64,000 nt of DNA from Nitrososphaerota archaeon (GTDB lineage Archaea; Thermoproteota; Nitrososphaeria; Nitrososphaerales; Gagatemarchaeaceae): positions 549,091 through 613,090 of the forward strand of contig JAPCJH010000001.1 of NCBI GenBank assembly GCA_027887045.1. The letters are read 5' to 3'. The position numbers and the translations under genes were made by a program. The notes below the pieces were generated by a model that was not told the origin of the DNA, did not search any database, and saw only the letters and a program-made list of their open reading frames with translations. Of the stretch, positions 18,155 through 25,608 are shown in pieces (within the stretch, counting starts at the first letter, position 1; every line of letters starts with the position of its first letter).

Positions 18155-18183
18155 TGCTACAACTTTATATGATGTAGCATCAC
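18151..18183. promoter_or_regulatory. 10-bp perfect inverted repeat enclosing a TATA box
   Basis: GTGATGCTAC (18151-18160) and GTAGCATCAC (18174-18183) are exact reverse complements. The 13-nt spacer holds TTTATAT (18164-18170), about 30 nt before GTG 18197. The arrangement suits a dimeric repressor that blocks TBP/TFB binding. The downstream gene encodes a winged helix, so autoregulation is the first hypothesis. The left arm includes the stop of the upstream gene, so a transcript hairpin is an alternative. Confidence 0.65.
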
Positions 18184-18196
18184 GTGCATCGGTAGT

Positions 18197-18793
18197 GTGT
18201 TTACCGCATCTCTCCTGCAAGTGACAAGCAGTACGGTGCCCGCGGATGTTGCGTTATGGCTCGGAGTGGTTGTCACAGGAGCGTTCCTGGTCATCTCAAT
18301 CAGTGTGATGCGGGCATACCAGCGTGTCACAGGAGAGATTGTTTCTTCCGTCGATCTGGGGCGAAGTCTTTCATCTGCCCTTGAAAACCGTTTGAAGAAA
18401 CAGGATGAACGAATTCTTGACGTCATGGCAAGAATGGAGGTTTTGCAGGCACGTTCGGCTCAAGTGGAAATCCGTTCCATGGAGGCCCCTCCCCCGAGGA
18501 AGGAGGCCGCGCCCCAGGATGTGACGCAGTCCGGAGCTTTCTCGGAACCGATTGAGCCGCGGCAAGAGAGGGGTTTGCCAGTTGAGTCAACGGGGCTGGC
18601 CATTCTTAGGCTCTTGGTTGAGCGACCCCATACTTCGGTTGAGATCAAGTCGTTGATCAATAAGTCTCGTGAACACACGGCCAGGCTGATGAAGTCGCTC
18701 TACCAAGCCGGTTTAGTGACTAGGAATGATTCCAAAAAACCCTTTGTATACCAAATAACAGAAGAGGGACGCAATCATTTCTCAGATACTTGA
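18197..18793 (+). CDS. Membrane-anchored winged-helix regulator
   Basis: The 198-aa protein starts with GTG. It has one N-terminal membrane helix (VALWLGVVVTGAFLVISISVM, about residues 18-38), a coiled segment (SALENRLKKQDERILDVMARMEVLQ), a Pro-rich linker and a C-terminal winged helix (about residues 130-198: GLAILRLLVERPHTSVEIKSL, then a MarR-like recognition helix and wing). This looks like a membrane-tethered transcription factor of the type common in archaea. It is expressed from the TATA box inside the inverted repeat. Its end overlaps the convergent winged-helix gene by 19 nt. Confidence 0.72.
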   Translation: MFTASLLQVTSSTVPADVALWLGVVVTGAFLVISISVMRAYQRVTGEIVSSVDLGRSLSSALENRLKKQDERILDVMARMEVLQARSAQVEIRSMEAPPPRKEAAPQDVTQSGAFSEPIEPRQERGLPVESTGLAILRLLVERPHTSVEIKSLINKSREHTARLMKSLYQAGLVTRNDSKKPFVYQITEEGRNHFSDT

Positions 18794-19176
18794 CCGACTT
18801 TCAGGTACGCCTTTCTGTATACCCATGAGTTTCCGAATCTCTCTCTTCGAAGATATTTCTTGTCGACTAACCTGAAAAGATAAGTGGAAATTGTGCTTAG
18901 TCGGACCGGTTGACCGTGCAACTCCTCGAATTCCCTTGCTACGTCGGAGGAAGAGAATTGTCCTGCGTTGAATGAAGCCTCGATTAGGCCCAGGACCTTG
19001 CCGAAGAATGTGTTCTTGTCAGGACTTTTCGCATAGCTCTGATCTACAGGCAAATCCATAAGTTCCATTAGATCCATTATCTTCAACACTTTGTCTCGCG
19101 ATAGGCTGCCTTCAAGTGCTAGTGTGTATTTCGTTCCATCCTCGTCCTGAAGTTCGATCTTTACTTTTCGTTGCAA
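18775..19176 (-). CDS. Winged-helix protein at the replication origin
   Basis: The TTG start at 19176 has a minus-strand TATA-like CTTTAAC near 19207-19213. The 133-aa chain has an N-terminal beta-rich part (MQRKVKIELQDEDGTKYTLA), a middle helix and a C-terminal winged helix (SSSDVAREFEELHGQPVRLS, then STISTYLFRLVDKKYLRRER). It is divergent from the origin and cdc6; a pair of TGTGAAC heptamers lies just beyond its TATA. It may be a regulator of origin or cdc6 expression; this is inferred from position only. Confidence 0.66.
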   Translation of the reverse strand: MQRKVKIELQDEDGTKYTLALEGSLSRDKVLKIMDLMELMDLPVDQSYAKSPDKNTFFGKVLGLIEASFNAGQFSSSDVAREFEELHGQPVRLSTISTYLFRLVDKKYLRRERFGNSWVYRKAYLKVGQVSEK

Positions 19177-19223
19177 TGCGGAGTGGGCTACCCTTGGCCG
19201 AACTCTGTTAAAGGCGTTCTTAG

Positions 19224-19238
19224 TGTGAACTTGTGAAC
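19224..19238 (-). repeat. GTTCACA pair A (inverted orientation)
   Basis: TGTGAAC occurs at 19224-19230 and 19232-19238, 8 bp apart start to start. It lies next to the TATA box of the divergent winged-helix gene. Confidence 0.6.
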
Positions 19239-19282
19239 CCCCAATTAAGAATCTTTGACTGAGGGTTGAAGACGTTCTTGTT

Positions 19283-19299
19283 GTTCACACCCGTTCACA
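19283..19299 (+). repeat. GTTCACA pair B
   Basis: GTTCACA occurs at 19283-19289 and 19293-19299, 10 bp apart start to start, which is about one helical turn. Confidence 0.6.
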
Positions 19300-19330
19300 T
19301 CAAAAACAATCTGCTGAGGTCTGGAGAAGC

Positions 19331-19350
19331 TCCAGTGGAAACATGGGGGT
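19331..19350 (+). repeat. ORB1, origin recognition box
   Basis: TCCAGTGGAAACATGGGGGT: dyad core followed by the G-string typical of archaeal ORBs, the binding site of Orc1/Cdc6 winged-helix and AAA+ domains. Confidence 0.85.
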
Positions 19351-19359
19351 CATCTCTGT

Positions 19360-19379
19360 CCCCTTTTGACAAAAAGGGG
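19360..19379. repeat. Palindrome between ORB1 and ORB2
   Basis: CCCCTTTT (19360-19367) and AAAAGGGG (19372-19379) are perfect complements with a 4-nt spacer. They could form a cruciform or be a protein site. Confidence 0.6.
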
Positions 19380-19389
19380 ATGGACGGGT

Positions 19390-19409
19390 TCCAGTGGAAA
19401 CATAGGGGT
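19390..19409 (+). repeat. ORB2, origin recognition box
   Basis: TCCAGTGGAAACATAGGGGT differs from ORB1 at one base and has the same orientation. The two are 59 bp apart start to start. Confidence 0.85.
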
Positions 19410-19435
19410 GTGCATTTCACACATACTGGCCTCGA

Positions 19436-19452
19436 GTTCACATTTGTTCACA
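19436..19452 (+). repeat. GTTCACA pair C
   Basis: GTTCACA occurs at 19436-19442 and 19446-19452, with the same 10-bp period as pair B, between ORB2 and ORB3. Confidence 0.6.
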
Positions 19453-19462
19453 AGGTACCCCG

Positions 19463-19484
19463 TCCCCACTATTTCCACTCCAGG
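19463..19484 (-). repeat. ORB3, inverted and diverged
   Basis: The minus strand reads GGAGTGGAAATAGTGGGGAC, keeping the AGTGGAAA core and a G-run. It faces ORB1 and ORB2, as at origins of other archaea where ORBs flank the melting region. Confidence 0.65.
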
Positions 19485-19643
19485 CTTGATCGTGCTGGTT
19501 GGAGTGGTTCTTGGGTTACAAAATTCAGCACTAGTTCGATTAGTTAGACATCAAAAGTTATCCAGTATGCTTGGACAACCAAGGACGGACCATTATTAAT
19601 ATCATAAAAATATGAAAAATGGACCACACACGCCACACAGGAA

Positions 19644-20879
19644 ATGGTGGGGCGGAGGGCTTATCTAACCAATGTTTCCACTGATAACCGGTCACCTTTG
19701 CCAGACAGAATAGACTCCATTTTCAAGCGGGCTAGGGAGGGCAAAGCCCTCTTCGTAAACAGAAACGTCTTGATGCCGGAATACGTGCCTGACAGATTAC
19801 CATTCCGGGAGAACCAAATCAACACGATCGCCGAGGTTCTTTCTCCAGTCCTTCATGGATCAAAGCCATCGAATTTGCTTCTTTATGGAAAAACTGGCAC
19901 AGGGAAGACCGCCGTAGCCCGTTACGTACTTTCACGCCTGCAAGCCGAGCTCTCAAAAGGCGGATTGACTGTCTCTTATGTCAATACCAGAATCGCCGGT
20001 ACGGAGTACCGGGTATTGGCCGAGTTCGCGCACTCACTGGGCGTATCCATCCCGTTCACCGGACTCTCTATTGGTGAGGTAATGGGGAGAATTTTCAAGG
20101 AAATCCAACAAAAAAGAATACATTCCATCTTCGTAATGGACGAGATTGATTACTTGGTAAAAGCCTACGGAGACGGCGTACTGTACGAGTTTACGAGAGC
20201 GAGCGACAGGATTTCTCCCGCCTCGTTAAGTCTTGTGGGAATCTCGAACGATTTGAAATTCAAGGAGGAGTTGGATCCTCGCGTCCTGAGCAGCCTAGGC
20301 GAAGAAGAGACGGTGTTCCCTCCTTACACAGTGGAAGAACTACGAGAAATCCTACGAGAGAGAGCGATGATCGCTTTCAGGAAGGGGGTGTTCTCTGACT
20401 CGGCAGTCAACCTATGTGCGGCGATGGCCGGGACCGAGCACGGCGACGCTAGAAGAGCGGTGGACCTCATCAGAATTGCGGGCGAAGTCGCTGAAAGAGA
20501 AGGACTCCAAACCGTCGACGACTCCTGTGTCAAAAGGGCATCTGAGAAGATGGAGCACGACAGAGTCGAGGAGGCTCTACGTTCCCTCCCCTTGCAAAAC
20601 AAGATTATTCTACTCGCGGTTTCGAGATTCGATACCGGGACGAACACAGGAGAAGTCTATTTGGCTTACAATTCTCTCTCAAAGAAAATAGGAACAGAAG
20701 CTCTCACTCAACGCAGGGTAAGCGGCATCCTCGCAGAGCTCGACATGCTAGGTCTGGTTGAAGCCGCCGTGGTCAGCAAAGGACGCCGAGGCCGCACCAA
20801 GCGAATCAGGCTCCTGATTCCCCAGGACACCTTCAACAAAACACTCGCGGAGGACCCAACCCTCGCTGCCACATTCTAA
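19644..20879 (+). CDS. cdc6: Orc1/Cdc6 replication initiator
   Basis: This AAA+ initiator binds ORBs and loads MCM. The protein has 411 aa: Walker A LLYGKTGTGKTAVARYV near residue 85, Walker B IFVMDEIDYLV near residue 166, a sensor 1 SLVGISNDLKF segment and the sensor 2 region HGDARRAVDLIRIAG near residue 272. A C-terminal winged helix (about residues 305-400) begins LPLQNKIILLAVSRF. ATG 19644 follows an AT-rich tract (19603-19613) that can serve as TATA. The gene lies immediately beside the origin it is expected to bind, and its stop overlaps the convergent DP1 gene by 4 nt. Confidence 0.96.
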   Translation: MVGRRAYLTNVSTDNRSPLPDRIDSIFKRAREGKALFVNRNVLMPEYVPDRLPFRENQINTIAEVLSPVLHGSKPSNLLLYGKTGTGKTAVARYVLSRLQAELSKGGLTVSYVNTRIAGTEYRVLAEFAHSLGVSIPFTGLSIGEVMGRIFKEIQQKRIHSIFVMDEIDYLVKAYGDGVLYEFTRASDRISPASLSLVGISNDLKFKEELDPRVLSSLGEEETVFPPYTVEELREILRERAMIAFRKGVFSDSAVNLCAAMAGTEHGDARRAVDLIRIAGEVAEREGLQTVDDSCVKRASEKMEHDRVEEALRSLPLQNKIILLAVSRFDTGTNTGEVYLAYNSLSKKIGTEALTQRRVSGILAELDMLGLVEAAVVSKGRRGRTKRIRLLIPQDTFNKTLAEDPTLAATF

Positions 20880-22360
20880 GGTGACAACGAAAAACTCTCC
20901 GATCCAAAATTCCTCCGGATCACGGTCAACATTGACAAGTCCACGATTGGAATTATGCTTGGCGTCGGCTCTAGGCCCATATTCGCTTGGAAACTCGTTT
21001 GGCCCTGCCAAGTGCCCGAGTTAACAATGAGGGTCCCTCTGTAGTTAGAGACGTCAAACGAGTGCACATGTCCTGAATGGAGGACATCTGGAACGGAATC
21101 GACGACAAGCAGATCGTTCATCTCTGGGGACAGGGCCGTCCTCTTCCCATACGTTGGGGCTAGATGTCTCGCCCTGAGAAGGAGTTCCATCGCTATCGTC
21201 GGCTTGCTGTACGAAAGCCCTGGGGTCGTCGCAATGATATCATCAAGACTCTTCCCGTGATAAACCAATATCCCCACGCCATGAAGTCTAACGTACGCCG
21301 GATTGCCTATCCACTTTACATTCTCCAAATTGTACAATCCCTCAGCAAGCGCCACTGGGACCGCAGGCTGGGGGAGGGCCTGTCTAACCGCATCATGATT
21401 CCCAGGAGAAACCAAGACCTGAATATGTCTAGGAATCCGTTCAATGAATTGAGACGCAAGGAGATACTGTTTTCGCAAGTCCCTTTCACTAAGCTGTATC
21501 TCTTGTCCTGGGTAGACCCCGACGCCGTCTACGACATCCCCAGCGATGACGATGTATTTGATGCGATTTACAATCTCTTCATCTCCCAATTTCCCATTCA
21601 GCCACAGGATGAAACGTTCGAAGTCCTCCCGAAGGAACATTTTGCTCCCAACATGGAGATCGGATAACAACACTGCGTACACTCGATGGGACGCCGTGAC
21701 CGGCTTCCGGTCCGGTATGTCTGGGAGCGTGAGTGAGTTCGGGTAGAGTTGTCCGCTTTTTGATCGTGAAACTTCCGCCACAACCATACTGTCAAGGGGG
21801 ACCTCTTCAGCCATCCGAGAAACAGGTCCTTCTTGAAAGGACAACCTCAACGAGCCGGTCGGGTCATCTAACCAGAGCTCCACATTTCCCCGTTTTGTGT
21901 TCCTGCTGGAAACAAGAGCGGCAACTTTCAATTTCTGACCAGGAGCGACACCCTTCGCTGCCTGTATCGTGGTCGCATTTCGGGTATCGGGGCGTCTTTT
22001 GACGATAGCTAGAAGCCGTTCATACCTATCCTTGAAGAGCCTCTTGTACCCTTCTTCAGCGTCCATCGGTGCGATGAGTGAGGTGGGGTCGAACACTACA
22101 TCGATTTCCGATTCTATCTCGGGGACCCTGACTAGTACCTCGTTCTGTGTGAGCGTCTCAGGGAGGAATGCTTCCACATCTTCACGCGTAATCATTTTGA
22201 CGCTTTTGGGTTCGGCAAGCTTCTTCTGAATGACCTTCTGAAGCACCTCCGCGGCCTCCAGATCGGGCGGCAGCTTTTGCATCAGGTCGAACGCTTCTGA
22301 GTCTACCAGAAAGCCCTGAGCAAGGGCTCTTGAAACAATCCCCGAACTCTGCGCCCCCAT
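20876..22360 (-). CDS. DNA polymerase D small subunit DP1 (3'-5' exonuclease)
   Basis: DP1 carries the OB fold and Mre11-like proofreading nuclease of PolD. The 494-aa protein has a helical N-terminal region (residues 1-110), an OB-fold around residues 130-210 and the phosphodiesterase motifs LLSDLHVGSK (near 235), IAGDVVDG (near 272), SPGNHD (near 314) and GHVHSFD (near 430), all with their metal ligands. It is convergent with cdc6 and upstream of the phosphohexomutase gene on the same strand. The large subunit is at 13.1-16.6 kb. This origin-side grouping with cdc6 resembles that of Pyrococcus. Confidence 0.95.
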   Translation of the reverse strand: MGAQSSGIVSRALAQGFLVDSEAFDLMQKLPPDLEAAEVLQKVIQKKLAEPKSVKMITREDVEAFLPETLTQNEVLVRVPEIESEIDVVFDPTSLIAPMDAEEGYKRLFKDRYERLLAIVKRRPDTRNATTIQAAKGVAPGQKLKVAALVSSRNTKRGNVELWLDDPTGSLRLSFQEGPVSRMAEEVPLDSMVVAEVSRSKSGQLYPNSLTLPDIPDRKPVTASHRVYAVLLSDLHVGSKMFLREDFERFILWLNGKLGDEEIVNRIKYIVIAGDVVDGVGVYPGQEIQLSERDLRKQYLLASQFIERIPRHIQVLVSPGNHDAVRQALPQPAVPVALAEGLYNLENVKWIGNPAYVRLHGVGILVYHGKSLDDIIATTPGLSYSKPTIAMELLLRARHLAPTYGKRTALSPEMNDLLVVDSVPDVLHSGHVHSFDVSNYRGTLIVNSGTWQGQTSFQANMGLEPTPSIIPIVDLSMLTVIRRNFGSESFSLSP

Positions 22361-22370
22361 CTACAACTTT

Positions 22371-23717
22371 CTAATTTTGTCTGAGCGGGTTATAAACGAG
22401 GGCTTCGATGCATCTGATTCCTTCCTGAATCATGGCTTGGAGTTCTTCAGGGTCCTTTGATTCGCAGTATATCCGAGACTTAGACTCTGTCCCTGACGAT
22501 CTGAACATTATCCACGATCCACTTGCGAAAACCAGTTTGTATCCGTCGACTACGCGCTCGTCTTCTATCCTGTACCTCTTGAACACCTCCCTCGCTCTCG
22601 GCTCCAGCAGGCGAACGTCAACGCCCACACCAAGATTGACTTGTTTGAAATACCAACGATTATCGGAAATCAACCGCTCAAGAGCTGTTCGGTCCCGGGA
22701 GACAACATCAGCAATCATAGCAGCCGCGTTCATCCCATCCTCCCACAACCCCCAAGCTGGATCAGTTATCTTGCTCGGCTCAGTAGCAAATACCCCGTTC
22801 TCCTTCTCAAGCAGAGCGAATGTCTTCCCAACCCTCGCCCGCACCACGCGGAACCCGAGATTTCTTGCTTCTTCGTCAACGGAAGCAGAGGTGTTTTCCG
22901 AAAGGACCACCGTACCAGAACTCCTTCTGATGCCTCGCAGAGCAAGGATGGAGCATAAGGAATCAGGAACCAGCCTACCCATCGAATCCACCATCACCAA
23001 CCTGTCGGCATCACCATCATGGGCGAAGCCCAAATCGACCCCCAAGCTCGGAACAATTTGAAGGAAATCCACGAGATTGTCGGGGGTCGGCTCCGGTAAC
23101 CGAGCAGGAAACCTCCAAGATACTTGCGCGTTAACTGGAACTAAATGATGTCCCAAAGCATTCAGGACGTAAGGAGTAACCAACCCTCCTGGGCCGCTCG
23201 CACAATCCACTGCTATTCTCAATCTGGTCTTGGCAGGTTGATATCTTCTCACTATAGCATCTCTATACTCGTAGAGATTCTCCTCGTTCCATAGGATTTG
23301 ACCAAAATTTCCCGAAGATTTGTGAGACTCGACAACAAAAGCCCTCTCAATCCGTTGTTCATCGGACTCTGAGAGTTCCATGCCATTTTCACCGAATACC
23401 TTGACTCCCGAGAACTCCGGAGGGTTGTGAGACGCCGTCACGGAAAAACCCACTTTGCATCGGTTTTCTCTCGTTCCATATGCCAGAGCGGGCGTTGGTA
23501 GCAAACCGAAGGCTACAGCATCACTGGCGTTGGAACAGACCGCTGACAGTATGGTCCTTGCCAACAAAGCCGAGCTTTTCCGACCGTCCCACCCAACTCC
23601 ATACTTCCCCCTGCCAAATACAAATGCTATTGTTTCTGCAAGCTTGTACACTTGGGAAGGCGTTTGAGTCTTATTGAACACACCTCGCACTCCCGCGGTC
23701 CCGAATATTTTCACCAT
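22371..23717 (-). CDS. glmM: Phosphoglucosamine mutase/phosphomannomutase
   Basis: This alpha-D-phosphohexomutase moves phosphate between C1 and C6 of hexose or glucosamine phosphates for sugar-nucleotide and glycan synthesis. Visible are the N-terminal KIFGTAGVRG, the phosphoserine loop TASHNPPEFSG (Ser near residue 93), the metal loop DGDADR near residue 232 and the C-terminal FRSSGTESKSRIY phosphate-binding loop. The start is ATG 23717, 2 nt after the thyX stop, so the pair is one operon. Sequence alone does not separate GlmM from ManB activity. Confidence 0.85.
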   Translation of the reverse strand: MVKIFGTAGVRGVFNKTQTPSQVYKLAETIAFVFGRGKYGVGWDGRKSSALLARTILSAVCSNASDAVAFGLLPTPALAYGTRENRCKVGFSVTASHNPPEFSGVKVFGENGMELSESDEQRIERAFVVESHKSSGNFGQILWNEENLYEYRDAIVRRYQPAKTRLRIAVDCASGPGGLVTPYVLNALGHHLVPVNAQVSWRFPARLPEPTPDNLVDFLQIVPSLGVDLGFAHDGDADRLVMVDSMGRLVPDSLCSILALRGIRRSSGTVVLSENTSASVDEEARNLGFRVVRARVGKTFALLEKENGVFATEPSKITDPAWGLWEDGMNAAAMIADVVSRDRTALERLISDNRWYFKQVNLGVGVDVRLLEPRAREVFKRYRIEDERVVDGYKLVFASGSWIMFRSSGTESKSRIYCESKDPEELQAMIQEGIRCIEALVYNPLRQN

Positions 23718-23719
23718 TC

Positions 23720-24250
23720 TTATCGCTCGATGATCTTCGCCCATAACTCAGGGGTGGCTTCTTTTGCAAGATCCATCATCTTGGTGACGAGATCTCTAAT
23801 CTCCCACTGGGCCTGCATCGCCGTTCTCTGCCAAACTATGTGCATCAAGCTCCGCGCGGTGACCGTCATAACCAATTTCGTCTTGATGGCACTCGGGAGG
23901 ACGTACCTGGCGTCTTCCTTCGGGACTCCGAGTGAAGTCAATTTCTCGAACCCCTCGTAAGCTGCCTTGAGCGCTACATCGTAGGCCTTAAGCGCGCTCT
24001 CATTAGATTGGATACTCACCGGAGTCACAGAACCCTCTCTAGAAGCAGATGAGAATCGTTGAGACTCTTGGTCGTATGAAGCCAGTCTATGTCGCACCAG
24101 CTGGTGGGTAGTGACACGGCTACAATCCTCGATTTCAAACATATACACTACATGATCAAGGACCTTTTCGGGGTCGAAGGACACGTTCTTGCTTCTTAGT
24201 ACCCTCTTGATCGCCTCAAGGTCAGTGTGAAAAAGAAGTTTGACTCGCAT
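23720..24250 (-). CDS. thyX: Flavin-dependent thymidylate synthase ThyX (short form)
   Basis: ThyX makes dTMP from dUMP using FAD and a folate. The signature RHR-x7-S is intact (RHRLASYDQES, residues 53-63), the upstream HVVYMFEIEDCSRVTTHQLV segment is typical, and the C-terminal dUMP and FAD region reads TARSLMHIVWQRTAMQAQWEIR. At 176 aa it is shorter than the usual 210-250 aa; the N-terminal part with the ARxCY motif is missing. That region is present in the ThyX-like protein encoded 3 nt upstream in the same frame, separated only by a TAA, suggesting the two act together. Neighbouring tmk and glyA support a dTMP role. Confidence 0.88.
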   Translation of the reverse strand: MRVKLLFHTDLEAIKRVLRSKNVSFDPEKVLDHVVYMFEIEDCSRVTTHQLVRHRLASYDQESQRFSSASREGSVTPVSIQSNESALKAYDVALKAAYEGFEKLTSLGVPKEDARYVLPSAIKTKLVMTVTARSLMHIVWQRTAMQAQWEIRDLVTKMMDLAKEATPELWAKIIER

Positions 24251-24253
24251 GTA

Positions 24254-24682
24254 TTATGCACCAAAGGCAACGGAGTTGAATAGCAGGCCTACCCCACGCC
24301 CTTTCAATTCTTCGACAATCGACGCGGCGAACGGCTTGAACCTGACGTCTCTCCACATCTCAATGAGAGTTCTGGCGTTCATCGACAGGAGCCAGTCCTT
24401 CTCATTCAGCATCATGAATTTGGCGAACGGAAAAGCCATGGCGACGTGGGACACATCGTTCTTTTCCATCCCTTCCAGCAGGAGCTCGAGGCAATAGTGT
24501 TCAATGACGTCCAGTGACTTGTCCTGCAGGGCCCTCATGAGAAGGTATCTCCAGTATTCTTCACCTTTTTGATCAAGCTCAGCCTGAATCTCTTCGATGG
24601 GTTTGGTGCTGTAACATCTCCTCATGGCGACCGCTATGACCCGCTCAGGGGATGGGCTGTGCCACACTAAGGAGACCTTCAT
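24254..24682 (-). CDS. ThyX-like paralogue lacking the catalytic RHR region
   Basis: This 142-aa protein starts at ATG 24682 (MKVSLVWHSPSPERVIAVAM). It has the N-terminal ThyX helix with MRRCYSTKP, a SLDVIEHYCLELLLEGM segment matching the H-x-SVLEH region, and a C-terminal LLSMNARTLIEMWRDVRFKP matching the ThyX C-terminal dUMP/FAD helix. Between them the RHR-x7-S stretch of about 80 residues is gone. It lies 3 nt upstream of the catalytic ThyX. I infer a non-catalytic partner or regulator of a mixed tetramer. Relic duplication is the alternative, but the frame is intact and translation appears coupled. Confidence 0.72.
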   Translation of the reverse strand: MKVSLVWHSPSPERVIAVAMRRCYSTKPIEEIQAELDQKGEEYWRYLLMRALQDKSLDVIEHYCLELLLEGMEKNDVSHVAMAFPFAKFMMLNEKDWLLSMNARTLIEMWRDVRFKPFAASIVEELKGRGVGLLFNSVAFGA

Positions 24683-24713
24683 CTCGAGTTGGAAACACAC
24701 GCAGATTCATTTG

Positions 24714-24722
24714 AATTTAAAC
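24714..24722 (+). promoter_or_regulatory. TATA box of dienelactone-hydrolase-like gene
   Basis: AATTTAAAC is centred about 31 nt before TTG 24749. It selects that start over TTG 24689. Confidence 0.45.
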
Positions 24723-24748
24723 ATCTGGTTCTAGAGTGGGGCCTGCGC

Positions 24749-25525
24749 TTGAAAGAAGAGACGATCTTCTACGAAAGCAATGGCTCGAGGGTTCCCGCGT
24801 TTTCCGTCACGCCCTCCGATGCAATCGGGGGCTTGGTCGTCCTCCACGAGGTATGGGGCCTTGTGCCCCACATCAAAGATGTATGTAAACGGCTCAGTAA
24901 ACTCGGGTTTGCAGCTGTCGCGCCCAATCTTTACTGGAAACACGAAGGGCTTATGTTTCCGGCGAAGATTCAGGAAGCCATGGAAGCCGTGTGGGATCTT
25001 CCTCTTGAAAAGAGGTACGACTTGTCAACCGTCAAGAGAGAGCTAGCGAAGAAGGGCTCTCCGGAACAGACGCTAGAATTGATCAGAATCCTGTACAATC
25101 GGGGATTTCGCGACCAGATGCTCGGCGACGCGATCTCCTGCACTCAATACATATCTTCAAAATATGGAAAGCTCGGAATCATCGGCTTCTCCATGGGCGG
25201 GGGACTCGCTGCAAGAGCCGCCACCAAATTTCGCCCCCTAAGATCATGCGTTGTCTTCTATGGGGAGCCCCCAGACGCTCGGGATGTGCCAAAGCTCTCG
25301 GGTCCGATCCTGCTAATCAATGCAGAACACGATGACATCATCAACTCTAAGATTCCTGGTTTTGTGGAAGCCTCGATGGCCTCGGGCAAAGACTTAACCC
25401 TCAAGCTGTATCCCGAAACCAAACATGGCTTCTTCAACGACACGAACAAACAAGTCTACAATAGAGAGGCTGCCGAGGACGCGTGGGAGATCACCAAGTG
25501 GTTCCTCAAACGGACGTTCCAATAA
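24749..25525 (+). CDS. Dienelactone hydrolase family alpha/beta hydrolase
   Basis: The nucleophile elbow is GFSMGGG (serine, where classical dienelactone hydrolases have cysteine). The acid is in AEHDDI and the histidine in TKHGFF, giving a complete triad. An N-terminal VVLHEVWGLVPHIKDVCKRL segment is typical of the family. The frame is open to TTG 24689, but the TATA at 24714-24722 places the start at TTG 24749 (258 aa). With Ser in place of Cys the substrate is likely a different ester or lactone; none can be named. It is divergent from the ThyX pair. Confidence 0.82.
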   Translation: MKEETIFYESNGSRVPAFSVTPSDAIGGLVVLHEVWGLVPHIKDVCKRLSKLGFAAVAPNLYWKHEGLMFPAKIQEAMEAVWDLPLEKRYDLSTVKRELAKKGSPEQTLELIRILYNRGFRDQMLGDAISCTQYISSKYGKLGIIGFSMGGGLAARAATKFRPLRSCVVFYGEPPDARDVPKLSGPILLINAEHDDIINSKIPGFVEASMASGKDLTLKLYPETKHGFFNDTNKQVYNREAAEDAWEITKWFLKRTFQ

Positions 25526-25608
25526 CGAAATCATAGACTGTTTTGTAACCTGGAGCATACTGATTCAGCCCGCCCCGCCCAGAGGTCGAAGGAAGACCAG
25601 TCGTTAGG

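Larger units (their letters stand above)
19200..19685. other. Chromosomal replication origin (oriC)
   Basis: The 467-bp gap between the winged-helix gene and cdc6 holds archaeal origin recognition box (ORB)-like elements: two direct copies (19331-19350 and 19390-19409, 19 of 20 bases identical), one inverted and diverged copy (about 19463-19484), and a core-only inverted copy at 19672-19683 inside the cdc6 start. An AT-rich tract follows (19591-19620). The CAGTGGAAAC core followed by a G-run matches ORBs of other archaea. The neighbours cdc6 and both polD genes strengthen the call. Three paired GTTCACA motifs and a CCCCTTTT/AAAAGGGG palindrome (19360-19379) are also present. Confidence 0.87.

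Noticed and set aside
14938..18160. Recurrent ATGTGATGTGATG-like strings in polC, elf1 and before 18.2 kb
   Set aside because: Two of the three copies are inside coding sequence where the codons explain them, and spacing is irregular; probably chance or short-tract slippage.
23720..24682. ThyX pair as one gene split by a nonsense mutation
   Set aside because: Both proteins have their own N-terminal beta strand and C-terminal helix of the ThyX fold, so they are two copies and not two halves of one.
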